Positions 8,526 through 17,443 of a stretch of DNA of 64,000 nt are shown in pieces. Positions within the stretch are counted from its first letter, which is position 1, and each line of letters starts with the position of its first letter. Source of the stretch: Streptomyces djakartensis (GTDB taxonomy: Bacteria; Actinomycetota; Actinomycetes; Streptomycetales; Streptomycetaceae); assembly GCF_014651075.1 (NCBI RefSeq), contig NZ_BMWE01000010.1:1-64000 (forward strand). The letters are read 5' to 3'. Position numbers and translations under genes: made by a program. The notes under the pieces are model-generated. The model did not search any database, was not told the DNA's origin, and saw nothing but the letters and a program-made list of their open reading frames with translations.

Positions 8526-8927
8526 TCACCCCGTGGCGGCGCCCCGCGCGACCCGGAACACCGGGACGCCCTCCCGGAACACCACCTCGAGTTCCGCCCC
8601 GGCCGACAGTTCCCCCGCCCCCACGACCTCCGTCATCATCCGCGGCCCCTCGGCCAGGTCCACCACGGCGGCGACGTACGGTGTGCGCTCCGCGAAGGGC
8701 GGCAGGTCGTTGCGGTGGACGACGGACCAGGTGTAGAGGGTGGCGCGGCCGCTCGCGGCTTCCCAGCTGACGTCCTCGCTCCAGCAGTGGGGGCAGAACT
8801 CGCGCGGGTAGTGGTGGGCCCGGCCGCAGGCCCGGCAGCGGCGGATCAGCAGCCGGCCCTCGGCGGCGGCGTCCCAGTACGTGCGGGTGAAGGCGTCGGG
8901 CTCGGGCAGGTCGAGGCGCCCGGCCAT
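8526..8927 (-). CDS. DUF35 / OB-fold Zn-ribbon acyl-CoA-associated protein
   Basis: 133-residue protein with a zinc ribbon (CRACG ... CPHC, about residues 29-48) followed by an OB fold, the architecture of DUF35 proteins. These pair with thiolase-fold lipid-transfer proteins and MaoC-type hydratases, and in Ltp2 systems they are required for aldolase activity. The partner is probably the lipid-transfer protein at 4533-5705. The ATG at 8927 overlaps the stop of the DoxX-like gene (TGATG), so it is translationally coupled to that gene and shares its operator at 9380-9398. Confidence 0.88.
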   Translation of the reverse strand: MAGRLDLPEPDAFTRTYWDAAAEGRLLIRRCRACGRAHHYPREFCPHCWSEDVSWEAASGRATLYTWSVVHRNDLPPFAERTPYVAAVVDLAEGPRMMTEVVGAGELSAGAELEVVFREGVPVFRVARGAATG

Positions 8928-9376
8928 CAGATGAGCCCCAGCGCGCTGTCCAGCGACCAGGTCTGCCAGGACATGCCGAACAGCCCGACCACCGACATCA
9001 GCGCCATCATGGAGTTCTGCCCCTGCTCGGCCACGTCGTGGATCATGAGGGTGAAGTAGAGGGCGTTGAGGAGGAACCCGCCGGCCAGGGCGACCGGGGT
9101 CAGGAAGCCGGTGATCAGGCCAGCGCCGAGGGCGAGTTCCGCGTAGACGACGACGTACGCCATCAGGCGCGGGCGCGGTGCCACGGCCGCCTCGAAACCC
9201 GAGCGGACCGCCCTCCAGCGGTGCCCGGCCGCTATGCCCGCCGCCCACGCGATGCCGGTGCCGCGCTCGAACCACGCCTTGCGGTCCTTGTGCCGCCAGC
9301 TCTCCAGCCACCACAGCCCGAGCCCGATCCGCAGCACGGCCAGCCACTGCGGACCGGTGAGCCAGATCGTGTCCAT
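8927..9376 (-). CDS. DoxX-like integral membrane protein
   Basis: 149-residue membrane protein with about four hydrophobic helices (around 10-25, 72-90, 92-112, 120-140) and the DoxX-like pattern RIGLGLWWLESW ... ELALGAGLITGFLTPVALAGGFLLN. DoxX proteins are linked to quinone or thiosulphate redox chemistry; here the role is unknown. It is the first gene of a unit with the DUF35 gene. The operator ends 3 nt from its ATG, so the message is probably leaderless. Confidence 0.8.
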   Translation of the reverse strand: MDTIWLTGPQWLAVLRIGLGLWWLESWRHKDRKAWFERGTGIAWAAGIAAGHRWRAVRSGFEAAVAPRPRLMAYVVVYAELALGAGLITGFLTPVALAGGFLLNALYFTLMIHDVAEQGQNSMMALMSVVGLFGMSWQTWSLDSALGLI

Positions 9377-9379
9377 AGA

Positions 9380-9398
9380 ATCTGACGGTACGTCAGAT
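9380..9398. promoter_or_regulatory. Operator copy 3 (19-bp palindrome)
   Basis: ATCTGACGGTACGTCAGAT: both 8-bp arms match perfectly around the GTA centre. It lies 3 nt upstream of the DoxX-like start codon and is the most symmetrical copy in the window. Confidence 0.85.
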
Positions 9399-9532
9399 CA
9401 GGTGATGCGCAAGACCCCGCGACGCCTCCGGACCGCCCCCCCACCCACGCGCTCCACAGCCGTAATCAATCCGAAACCAATTCCGGTCTTGACCGAGACC
9501 CATCAAGCCACCCTCTGACTACGCTCCCGCTC

Positions 9533-10738
9533 ATGGCCGAGTCCACACCACCCCCACACTCCTGCGCACCCCCCACACCGGACCGCCCCGTCTACGTCAT
9601 CGGTGGTGGCCCCGGCGGACTCTCCGTCGCCCACGCGCTGCGCGCCCGGGGCGTACGGGCGGTCGTGCTGGAGAAGTCCGACCGGGTCGGCGCTTCCTGG
9701 CGCGGCCACTACGACCGGCTGCACCTGCACACCACCCGCCGCCTCTCGGCCCTGCCCGGGCTGCCGATCCCACGCCGGTTCGGGCGGTGGGTGTCCCGGG
9801 ACAACGTGGTGCGGTACCTGGAGAAGTACGCCGAGCACCACCGCCTGGAGATCGTCACCGGCGTCGAGGTGTCCCGCGTCGAGCGCGCGCCCGACGGCAC
9901 CGGCTGGCTGCTGCACGCCACCGGCGGCCGGGAGCTGACCGGCGCCGCGGTCGTCGTCGCGACCGGGTACAACCACACGCCCCGCGTGCCCGACTGGCCC
10001 GGCCGCGACTCCTACACCGGCGAGTTCCTGCACGCCGGCCAGTACCGCAACGGCAAGCCCTACGCGGGCCGGGACGTCCTCGTCGTCGGGGTCGGCAACA
10101 CCGGCGCCGAGATAGCCGTCGACCTCGTGGAGAGCGGCGCGTCGCGGGTCCGGCTGGCGGTGCGCACCGCTCCGCACATCGTGCGCCGCACCACCGCCGG
10201 CTGGGCCGCCCAGTACAGCGCCGTCCTCGTACGGCGGCTGCCGGTCGGCCTCGTCGACCGGCTCAGCCGGGTGCAGGCCAAGGTGGCCGTGCCCGACCTC
10301 TCGGCGTACGGCCTGCCACGCCCCGACACCGGGCTGTACACGCGGGTGAGACAGGGGGCGATCCCGGTCCAGGACGTCGGCCTGATCGACGCGGTGCGCA
10401 AGGGCAGGGTGGAGATCGTGGCCGCCGTGGACGGTTTCGAGGACGGCGGCAAGATCGCGCTGGCCGACGGTACCCGGATCTCCCCGGACGCCGTGATCGC
10501 CGCCACCGGATACGTCCGCGCCCTGGAGGGCCTCGTCGGTCACCTCGACGTCCTCGACGCCCGCGGCAACCCCGTCGTCCACGGCGCCCGCACCCCGGTG
10601 AACGCCCCGGGCCTGTACTTCACCGGCTTCACGAACCCGATCAGCGGCAACCTCCGTGAGATGGCGCTCGACGCGGTGAGGATCGCGAAGGCCATCGCCC
10701 GGGACGGGGCGGGGAGGGTGGCGCGGCTGCCGGGATAG
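9533..10738 (+). CDS. Flavin-containing monooxygenase / NAD(P)-binding oxidoreductase
   Basis: 401-residue FMO-like enzyme expected to use FAD and NADPH to oxygenate a substrate. FAD motif VIGGGPGG at about residues 22-29, an HTTRRLSALPG segment, the ATG motif VVVATGYNHTPRVPDWPG, a second Rossmann motif VVGVGNTGAEIA for NADPH, and the closing PGLYFTGFTNPISGNLREM. It lies between two transcription units of the operator regulon but I see no operator in its own 134-bp upstream region. Membership in the same pathway is therefore an inference from position only. Confidence 0.87.
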   Translation: MAESTPPPHSCAPPTPDRPVYVIGGGPGGLSVAHALRARGVRAVVLEKSDRVGASWRGHYDRLHLHTTRRLSALPGLPIPRRFGRWVSRDNVVRYLEKYAEHHRLEIVTGVEVSRVERAPDGTGWLLHATGGRELTGAAVVVATGYNHTPRVPDWPGRDSYTGEFLHAGQYRNGKPYAGRDVLVVGVGNTGAEIAVDLVESGASRVRLAVRTAPHIVRRTTAGWAAQYSAVLVRRLPVGLVDRLSRVQAKVAVPDLSAYGLPRPDTGLYTRVRQGAIPVQDVGLIDAVRKGRVEIVAAVDGFEDGGKIALADGTRISPDAVIAATGYVRALEGLVGHLDVLDARGNPVVHGARTPVNAPGLYFTGFTNPISGNLREMALDAVRIAKAIARDGAGRVARLPG

Positions 10739-10817
10739 GGCCTGTAGTGGAAATGCCCTGTATCCGCCCGCACTTCGGCCGGTCACGCCCATTCCTGACG
10801 TCCTGCCGGTTCGGATA

Positions 10818-10836
10818 ATCTGACAGAGCGTCAGTT
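10818..10836. promoter_or_regulatory. Operator copy 4 (19-bp palindrome)
   Basis: ATCTGACAGAGCGTCAGTT, 31 bp upstream of the ATG of the NDP-forming acyl-CoA synthetase gene. Deviates from consensus at two positions. Confidence 0.75.
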
Positions 10837-10867
10837 AGCGGCTGTCTCACAGGAGCGGGCGGAAACG

Positions 10868-13093
10868 ATGCTTGGATCGACTCACGGCACCCTCACCACC
10901 GACTCCCGCCGGGCCCGGGCCATCGCCTGTGGCGAGCGGTCCGGGCCAGTCGTGCACGGCAGGCCGGCCCAGGTCGGCGACCTCGACGTCAGCGGGCGTC
11001 CGCTGCACGCCGAGGTACCCGATCTGGACCGCTTCTTCCGCCCCCGGTCGGTCGCCGTGATCGGCGCCTCGGACGCCGAGGGGCGCCCGAACACCGGCAT
11101 CACACGGCAACTGGCCGACTGGGCCGACCGGGTCGGCGCCCGGCTGCATCCGGTGCATCCGAACCGGCCGTCGGTCTTCGGCATCCCCTGCTCCCCCTCG
11201 GTCGGTGACCTGCCCGAACAGGTCGACCTGGCCGTGGTGCTGGTCGGCGATCCGCTGCCCGTGATCGAGGAACTGGCCGAAGCCAAGGCGCGGTTCGCGG
11301 TCGTCTTCGCCTCCGGTTTCGCGGAGACCGGCGAGGCAGGCGCGGCCGCGCAGCGGCGGCTGACGGACGTCGTCGAGCGGTCGGGGTTACGGCTGCTCGG
11401 GCCCAACACCAACCTCAACGCCTTCGAGCGGTTCCGCGACGACCTCGAAGGCCCGGCGATCGCGCTCATCACCCAGTCCGGTCACCAGGGCCGCCCGGTC
11501 TTCGCACTCCAGGAGCTGGGCATACGGCTCTCCCACTGGGCGCCCACCGGCAACGAGGCCGACCTGGAGGCCGCCGACTTCCTCTCCTACTTCGCCGAGC
11601 GGCCCGAGGTCGGTGTCATCGCCTGTTATCTCGAAGGGCTGAAGGACGGCCGCTCCTTCCTGCTCGCCGCCGACCGCGCCGCCCGGCGCGGTGTGCCCGT
11701 CGTCGCGGTCAAGGTGGGCCGTACCGAGACCGGCGCCCGCACGGCCGCCACCCACACCGGCAAACTGACCGGCGCGGACGACGTGATCGACGCGGCGATG
11801 CGCCAGTACGGCGTGATACGGGTGGACGGTCTCGACGAACTCCAGGACACAGCCGCCCTGTTGGCCCGTGCCCGGCCGCCCCGCGCGGACGGGGTCGTGG
11901 TCTGCTCGATCTCGGGCGGTACGGGCGCCCACGTCGCCGACCTGGCGACGGGGGCGGGCCTGCGGCTGCCGGTGCTGTCCGAGGCCAAGCAGGCCGAGCT
12001 GCACCAGTGGATACCCGAGTACCTCAGCGTCGCCAACCCCGTGGACAACGGCGGGCACCCGGTCGGCGACCGGCGCGGCCGGAAGATCATCGACGCCATC
12101 CTCGCCGACCCCGAGGTGGGCGTGCTGATCTGCCCGATCACCGGGCCGTTCCCCCCGCTCAGCGACCGGCTCGTGAGGGATCTGGTGGACGCGGCCGAGG
12201 AGACGGACAAGCTGGTGTGCGTGGTGTGGGGTTCGCCGGTCGGCACCGAGCCGGCGTACCGCGAGGTCCTGCTCGGCTCCTCCCGCGTGGCCACCTTCCG
12301 TACGGTCGGCAACTGCCTCACCGCCGTCCGCGCCCACCTCGCCCACCACCGCTTCACGACCGGCTACCGCTCCCCCTTCGACGACGCCCCGCGCTCCCCG
12401 TCGCCGTCCTACCGCAAGGCACAGGCACTGATGCGGCCCGGCGAGCGGCTCAGCGAGCACGCGGCGAAGCAGCTGCTGCGGGCCTACGGCATCCGGGTGC
12501 CGCGCGAGCAGCTGGTGACCAGCGCGGCGGCGGCCGTGCGGGCCGCCGGCCTCGTGGGATACCCGGTGGTGATGAAGGCCTCGGGCGCCCGCATCGCGCA
12601 CAAGACCGAACTGGGGCTGGTGAAGATCGGCCTGACCTCGGCGAGCCAGGTCCGCGACGCCTATCGCGAGCTGACCGACATCGCCCGCTACGAGGAGGTC
12701 TCCCTGGACGGCGTGCTGGTCTGCCAGATGGTCGAGCAGGGCGTCGAGACGGTCGTCGGCGTCACCCATGACGACCTGTTCGGCCCGACCGTGACCGTCG
12801 GTCTGGGCGGCGTCCTCGTGGAGGTCCTGCGCGACACCGCCGTGGGCGTACCGCCCTTCGGTGAGGAGCAGGCGCGGGACATGCTCGCCGGGCTGCGCGG
12901 CCGGGCCCTGCTCGACGGGGTCCGCGGCCGCCCACCGGCCGACCTGGACGCACTGGTCGAGGTCGTCCTGCGGGTGCAGCGCCTGGCGCTGGAACTCGGA
13001 GACCAGCTCGCCGAGTTGGACATCAACCCGCTGATGGTGCTGCCCCGGGGGCAGGGGGCGGTGGCGCTGGACGCGCTGGCGGTGTGCCGCTGA
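10868..13093 (+). CDS. Acetate--CoA ligase family protein (NDP-forming acyl-CoA synthetase)
   Basis: 741-residue single-chain synthetase that makes an acyl-CoA from acid, CoA and ATP through an acyl phosphate and phospho-histidine. A CoA-binding Rossmann domain opens with SVAVIGASD at 61-69, a succinyl-CoA-ligase-like domain follows with the histidine motif THTGKLTG near residue 295, and an ATP-grasp domain occupies about 515-735 (VGYPVVMKASG, ELDINPLMVLP). The first 50 residues have no clear domain. It heads a two-gene unit behind operator 4, and its stop overlaps the start of the enoyl-CoA hydratase (TGATG). Together with the AMP-forming ligase at 30471 it gives the cluster two routes to acyl-CoA. 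Confidence 0.9.
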   Translation: MLGSTHGTLTTDSRRARAIACGERSGPVVHGRPAQVGDLDVSGRPLHAEVPDLDRFFRPRSVAVIGASDAEGRPNTGITRQLADWADRVGARLHPVHPNRPSVFGIPCSPSVGDLPEQVDLAVVLVGDPLPVIEELAEAKARFAVVFASGFAETGEAGAAAQRRLTDVVERSGLRLLGPNTNLNAFERFRDDLEGPAIALITQSGHQGRPVFALQELGIRLSHWAPTGNEADLEAADFLSYFAERPEVGVIACYLEGLKDGRSFLLAADRAARRGVPVVAVKVGRTETGARTAATHTGKLTGADDVIDAAMRQYGVIRVDGLDELQDTAALLARARPPRADGVVVCSISGGTGAHVADLATGAGLRLPVLSEAKQAELHQWIPEYLSVANPVDNGGHPVGDRRGRKIIDAILADPEVGVLICPITGPFPPLSDRLVRDLVDAAEETDKLVCVVWGSPVGTEPAYREVLLGSSRVATFRTVGNCLTAVRAHLAHHRFTTGYRSPFDDAPRSPSPSYRKAQALMRPGERLSEHAAKQLLRAYGIRVPREQLVTSAAAAVRAAGLVGYPVVMKASGARIAHKTELGLVKIGLTSASQVRDAYRELTDIARYEEVSLDGVLVCQMVEQGVETVVGVTHDDLFGPTVTVGLGGVLVEVLRDTAVGVPPFGEEQARDMLAGLRGRALLDGVRGRPPADLDALVEVVLRVQRLALELGDQLAELDINPLMVLPRGQGAVALDALAVCR

Positions 13094-13884
13094 TGACCGG
13101 GGCCGCTGTCCTGCGCACGACCGGTGACCACGTGCTGTCCCTCACCCTCAACCGGCCCGAGAGCCTCAACGCCCTCAGCCCCGGCCAGCGGGACGAGATC
13201 GTCCGGTTGCTGTCGGAGGCGTCCGCGACGCCGGAGGTACGAGCCGTCGTGATCACCGGGACGGGCCGGGGTTTCTGCGCCGGGGCCGATCTGCGCGGCA
13301 CCGGCACGGCCGGCGAACGGGTCGCAGGGGACGTGGCGCGCACCCTGCGCACCGGCGCCCAGCGCCTGATCGCCGCCGTCCTCGACTGCGAGAAGCCGGT
13401 GATCGCGGCGGTGAACGGCACGGCGGCCGGCCTCGGCGCGCACCTCGCGTTCGCCTGCGACCTCGTCCTGGCCGCCGAATCGGCCCGCTTCATCGAGGTG
13501 TTCGTACGACGCGGTCTGGTGCCGGACGGCGGCGGCGCCTACCTGCTTCCCCGCCTGATCGGCCCGCAGCGGGCCAAGGAGCTGATGTTCTTCGGTGACG
13601 CGCTCACGGCGGCGGACGCCGAACGCCTGGGCCTGGTCAACAGGGTCGTCCCCGACGACGACCTGGACAGGACGGCCCGGGCGTGGGCCGATCGCCTCGC
13701 CTCCGGCCCGACCCGCGCCCTCGCCCTCACCAAGCAGCTCGTCAACGCCTCCCTCGACACTGACCGCGCCACCGCCTTCGCGGCCGAGGCCGCCGCGCAG
13801 GAGATCAACATGACGACGGTGGACGCGCGTGACGGCGTGCGGAGCTTCGTGGAGCGGCGGGACGCGGAGTTCAGGGGCCGCTGA
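13093..13884 (+). CDS. Enoyl-CoA hydratase/isomerase family protein
   Basis: 263-residue crotonase-fold protein that hydrates or isomerises an enoyl-CoA. The oxyanion-hole region GRGFCAGADLRG is at about 58-69 and the second block is NGTAAGLGAHLAFACDLVLAAESARFIEVFVRRGLVPDGGG. The LVPDGGG form with Asp is typical of PaaG-type isomerase/hydratases rather than of the two-glutamate hydratase. Start at ATG 13093, overlapping the upstream stop as TGATG; a GTG at 13084 is also open but coupling favours the ATG. Same unit as the acyl-CoA synthetase. Confidence 0.9.
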   Translation: MTGAAVLRTTGDHVLSLTLNRPESLNALSPGQRDEIVRLLSEASATPEVRAVVITGTGRGFCAGADLRGTGTAGERVAGDVARTLRTGAQRLIAAVLDCEKPVIAAVNGTAAGLGAHLAFACDLVLAAESARFIEVFVRRGLVPDGGGAYLLPRLIGPQRAKELMFFGDALTAADAERLGLVNRVVPDDDLDRTARAWADRLASGPTRALALTKQLVNASLDTDRATAFAAEAAAQEINMTTVDARDGVRSFVERRDAEFRGR

Positions 13885-13892
13885 CCCTTCCT

Positions 13893-13911
13893 ATCTGACG
13901 TTCCGTCAGTT
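13893..13911. promoter_or_regulatory. Operator copy 5 (19-bp palindrome)
   Basis: ATCTGACGTTCCGTCAGTT, ending 3 nt before the ATG of the flavin reductase gene, again implying a leaderless message. Confidence 0.82.
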
Positions 13912-13914
13912 TCA

Positions 13915-14541
13915 ATGGCGGGTGTGATGGGACAAGCAGGCATGGCGGAGGCCGCCGTCCGCTACCTCAGGTCGGCCCGCACACCGGAGCCCGTCGAGGC
14001 GCTGCCACGACCCGAGTTGCGGTGCGTCGCCGCCGACGAACGCGCTCCCCTGGACCAGCGGGAATTCCGCCGCGTCGTCGGGCACTTCGCGACGGGCGTG
14101 ACGGTCGTCACCGCACCCCCCGCCACCCCCGCCGACTCCCCCGCCGGCTTCGCCTGCCAGTCCTTCACGTCCCTCTCCCTCGACCCGCCCCTGGTCGCCT
14201 TCATGGTCGGCCGTACGTCGACGACCTGGCCGCGTATCGCCCGCGCGGGCGTGTTCTGCGTGAACGTTCTGGGAGCCCGCCAGGGCGAGTTGTGCCGCGC
14301 CTTCGCGGTCAGCGGCGCGGACAAGTTCGCGGGCGTGGCGTACGACGCGGCACCGGTGTCCGGCTCACCACGCCTGGCGGGCGCCGTCGCCTGGATCGAC
14401 TGCGCCGTCCACGCCGTCCACTCCGGCGGCGACCACCTCATCGTGGTCGGCCGGGTGAACGCCCTCGGCGCGGCCGACGACGACCCGGACGGCCCGCTGC
14501 TCTTCCACCGAGGCCACTTCACCGGGCTGACGCACCCGTAG
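13915..14541 (+). CDS. Flavin reductase family protein (HsaB-like)
   Basis: 208-residue flavin:NAD(P)H reductase of the split-barrel type that supplies reduced flavin to a partner monooxygenase. The family segment FRRVVGHFATGVTVVTA is at about 51-67, and SFTSLSLDPPLVAFMVGRTSTTWPRI and FCVNVLGARQGELCRAFA follow. HsaB of the cholesterol pathway is in this family. No two-component oxygenase (HsaA-like) is encoded in the window, so its partner must be elsewhere or it serves another enzyme. Single gene directly behind operator 5. The 40-residue N-terminal extension is unusual for the family; an internal start is possible. Confidence 0.87.
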   Translation: MAGVMGQAGMAEAAVRYLRSARTPEPVEALPRPELRCVAADERAPLDQREFRRVVGHFATGVTVVTAPPATPADSPAGFACQSFTSLSLDPPLVAFMVGRTSTTWPRIARAGVFCVNVLGARQGELCRAFAVSGADKFAGVAYDAAPVSGSPRLAGAVAWIDCAVHAVHSGGDHLIVVGRVNALGAADDDPDGPLLFHRGHFTGLTHP

Positions 14542-14607
14542 CGGAGCTGCGGACGCCCCCACCGCTCGCGGCCACCGGCCGGGACCGGACCCCGCCGGAC
14601 CGGTCCC

Positions 14608-14638
14608 TTGACCTCAACATTGGTTGAGGTCGGACACT
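14608..14638 (+). promoter_or_regulatory. SoxR-box-like MerR-type promoter
   Basis: The palindrome CCTCAAC-ATTG-GTTGAGG (14612-14629), extended by GA/TC on the two sides, has the 7-4-7 geometry and CCTCAA/TTGAGG ends of the SoxR box. It lies in a 19-bp spacer between TTGACC (14608-14613) and a weak -10 (14633-14638), the over-long spacing used by MerR-family activators. The gene at 14645 starts 7 nt after the -10. Confidence 0.72.
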
Positions 14639-14644
14639 GCTCGT

Positions 14645-15079
14645 ATGGAGATCACAGACAGCGGCACCATCCTCTTCCGCAACACCATGCGCGTCACCGA
14701 CGGCCACCTCGACGGGTTCCGGCAGGCGATCACGCGGGCGGTCGGCTTCGCCCGAGCGCACGGGCCCCAGCTCATGGTGGAGGTCTTCATCGACGAGGAA
14801 CGGATGCTGGCGCACAGCTTCCAGCTCTACCGCGACTCCGACGCCATCCGAACCCACTGGAAGCTGTCGGACCCGTACATCCGTGAGGTGATGAAGCACT
14901 GCACCGTTCAGCACTTCGAGGTGTTCGGTGAGCCGGACGACGACATCGTGGCGGCCCTCAAGACGCCCGACGGTGAGTCCTTCCCCTTCCTCGTCTCACC
15001 TCGACTCGCCGGATTCAACCGGCTGCTGACGACCTACCCGGGAGAATCGCCTGCCCCGCCATCGGCCGCCGCCGGATGA
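14645..15079 (+). CDS. Small antibiotic-biosynthesis-monooxygenase-like protein, probable SoxR target
   Basis: 144-residue protein resembling the dimeric alpha/beta-barrel YgiN-like quinol-monooxygenase group (ILFRNTMRVTDGHLDGFRQAITRAVGFARAH ... LMVEVFIDEERMLAHSFQLYRDSDAIRTHWKLSDPYI). The assignment is tentative. It starts at ATG 14645, 15 nt after a SoxR-like box. In S. coelicolor, SoxR responds to redox-active pigments and controls a few small oxidoreductases, including a monooxygenase of this kind, which fits. The last 65 bp overlap the convergent MFS gene on the other strand. Confidence 0.72.
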   Translation: MEITDSGTILFRNTMRVTDGHLDGFRQAITRAVGFARAHGPQLMVEVFIDEERMLAHSFQLYRDSDAIRTHWKLSDPYIREVMKHCTVQHFEVFGEPDDDIVAALKTPDGESFPFLVSPRLAGFNRLLTTYPGESPAPPSAAAG

Positions 15080-16339
15080 CCAACGCCATCAGCGCTGCCA
15101 CCGCGCACAGCGCTCCCGACGCGTACCAGACCACATCGTAGGAGCCGAACGTGTCGCGGGCGACGCCGCCGAGGAAGGCGACGAGGGCCGCGCCGACCTG
15201 GTGGGAGGCGAGTACCCAGCCGAAGACGATCGCGCTGTCCTCGCCGTACTGCTCGCGGCACAGGGCGAGGGTGGGCGGGACGGTGGCGACCCAGTCGAGA
15301 CCGTAGAAGACGATGAAGAAGACCATCGGGGGGTGGACGCCGGGCGCCAGCAGGAAGGGCAGGAACAGCAGCGACACACCACGCAGCGCGTAGTACACCG
15401 CGAGCAGCCGGCGCGCGTCGAAGCGGTCGGTGAACCAGCCGGAGGCGATGGTTCCGACGACGTCGAAGACGCCGATGACCGCGAGGAGCGAGGCGGCCGC
15501 CGTGAGGGGCATGCCGTGGTCGTGGGCGGCGGGCACGAAGTGGGTCTGGATCAGGCCGTTGGTGGAGGCACCGCAGATCGCGAACGTGCCGGCGAGCAGC
15601 CAGAACGGGCCGGTGCGGGCGGCCGAGAACAGGACGGCCAGGGTCCTGCGGGCGGCTCCGGGGACGGGCGCGGGCTTGGGCACGAAGTCCTTCGCGCCGT
15701 ACGGCTTCTGGCCGACGTCGGCCGGGTGGTCGTGCAGCAGCAGCCAGACGAACGGCACCACCGCGAGGGCCGCGAGGGCGACCGTCACGGCCGCCGGGCG
15801 CCAGTCGTGGCGTTCGACCATCCAGGACAGCAGCGGCAGGAAGATCAGCTGGCCGGAGGCCGACGCGGCGGTCAGGATGCCGCTGACCAGTCCGCGCCGC
15901 TCGGTGAACCAGCGGTTGGTGACGGTCGCCGCGAAGGCCAGCGCCATGGAGCCGGAGCCGAGGCCGACCAGCAGCCCCCAGCACAGCATCAGCTGCCAGG
16001 CCGCCGTCATCCACACCGTGAGCCCGGAGCCGAGGGCGATCACCGTGAGCGCGACCGCGACCACCCGGCGGATGCCGAAGCGGTCCATCAGGGCCGCCGC
16101 GAACGGGGCGTCAGACCGTACAGCGCGAGATTGACGGAGACCGCGGCGCCGATCGTGCCGCGTGACCAGTCGAACTCCTCGTGGAGGGGGTCGATGAGCA
16201 GCCCCGGCACGGAACGGAAGGCGGCGGCACCGATGATCGTCACGAAGGTGACGGCGGCGACGAACCACGCCCGGTGCACCCGCCCTCGGAACGGCTTCGG
16301 CGTCTGCTGTACGACGACGGCTTCGGTTGTCTGTGTCAC
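15015..16339 (-). pseudogene. MFS transporter (OFA-like) with a frameshift
   Basis: Twelve-helix major facilitator of the oxalate/formate-antiporter-like group. The N-terminal piece, from about GTG 16339, reads HRAWFVAAVTFVTIIGAAAF ... RGTIGAAVSVNLALYGLT and then runs into a stop. The rest, from APFAAALMDRFGIRR to the end at 15015, continues in another frame. One base is missing near 16109-16110, where restoring a G in ACGCCCCG rejoins the frames exactly at LALYGLT-APFAAALMDRFG. This is a true frameshift mutation or a sequencing error in a GC run; the remainder is well preserved, which favours a recent event or an error. The 3' end overlaps the SoxR-type gene by 65 bp. Confidence 0.82.
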
Positions 16340-16410
16340 GCCATAGAGCTTCCGTCCGTCGGCCTGCTTCATCGAGTGGCCTGAAGGACAGCATTGGTTA
16401 GGATCGGGCC

Positions 16411-17436
16411 ATGGCAGCAGCCACCTCACCCTCGGCGGGCTCGCGCCCCCACCGCGTCGTCGTCCTCGCCCTCGACGGCCTGCTCCCCTTCGAACTGGGC
16501 ATCCCGCACCGCATCTTCGGCCGCCCGACGGACGCCCGGGGACGGCACCTGTACGAGGTCGTGACCTGCTCGGTCCGGCCACCGGGACCGGTCGAGACGG
16601 ACGCCGACTTCGCCATCCACGTCGCGCACGGCCCGGAGGCACTGGCCACCGCCGACACGGTGATCGTCCCGGCGTCGTACGAACTCGGGCCGGTCTACAC
16701 GGAGGGCGTGCTGACCGGCGAACTGGCCGCCGCCCTCACCCGCCTCCGCCCCGGCACCCGGCTCGCCTCCATCTGCACCGGTGTCTACGTCCTCGCCGCC
16801 GCCGGCCTCCTCGACGGCCGCCCGGCCACCACCCACTGGGCCGACGCCGACCGCTTCCAGCGGCTCTTCCCGCAGGTCGAGGTCGACCCGGACGTGCTGT
16901 TCATCGACGACGGTGACGTGCTGACGTCCGCCGGTGTCGCGGCCGGCATCGACCTATGCCTGCACATCGTGCGCCGAGACCACGGCGCCGCCGTCGCCAA
17001 CGAGGTGGCCCGCCGTACGGTCGTACCGCCGCACCGCGACGGCGGGCAGGCGCAGTACATCGCCCGGCCGGTGCCCGATCCGCAGCAGGCGTCCACCACC
17101 GCCGCACGGGCCTGGGCCCTGGGCCGCCTCCACGAGCCGATCCAGCTGCGCGACATGGCCGCCCAGGAGGCCATGTCGGTCCGCACCTTCACCCGCCGCT
17201 TCCGCGAGGAGACCGGCGTCAGCCCCGGCCAGTGGCTCGTCCAGCAGCGCGTGGAACGGGCCCGGCACCTGCTGGAGTCCACCGACCGCTCCGTCGACCA
17301 GGTGGCCCGCGACGCCGGCTTCGGCACGGCCCAGTCGATGCGCCAGCACCTCCAGGCGGCGCTCGGCGTCACACCGACCGCCTACCGGCGGACCTTCCGC
17401 ACCGGACGGGACCGGGCCGCGGCCCGCAGGACATGA
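16411..17436 (+). CDS. GlxA family transcriptional regulator (DJ-1/PfpI domain plus AraC helix-turn-helix)
   Basis: 341-residue regulator. N-terminal class-I glutamine-amidotransferase-like domain (about 10-185), with the cysteine of ASICTGVYVLAAAGLLDGRPATTHW at the nucleophile elbow. The C-terminal AraC domain (about 220-325) has two helix-turn-helix units (LRDMAAQEAMSVRTFTRRFREETG and VDQVARDAGFGTAQSMRQHLQAALGVTP). Divergent from the MFS gene with 71 bp between them, so it probably controls that transporter. The ligand is unknown. Confidence 0.9.
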   Translation: MAAATSPSAGSRPHRVVVLALDGLLPFELGIPHRIFGRPTDARGRHLYEVVTCSVRPPGPVETDADFAIHVAHGPEALATADTVIVPASYELGPVYTEGVLTGELAAALTRLRPGTRLASICTGVYVLAAAGLLDGRPATTHWADADRFQRLFPQVEVDPDVLFIDDGDVLTSAGVAAGIDLCLHIVRRDHGAAVANEVARRTVVPPHRDGGQAQYIARPVPDPQQASTTAARAWALGRLHEPIQLRDMAAQEAMSVRTFTRRFREETGVSPGQWLVQQRVERARHLLESTDRSVDQVARDAGFGTAQSMRQHLQAALGVTPTAYRRTFRTGRDRAAARRT

Positions 17437-17443
17437 GCGCCCC

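Noticed and set aside
13084..13092. Earlier GTG start for the enoyl-CoA hydratase
   Set aside because: The ATG at 13093 overlaps the upstream stop as TGATG, the coupling used repeatedly in this cluster.
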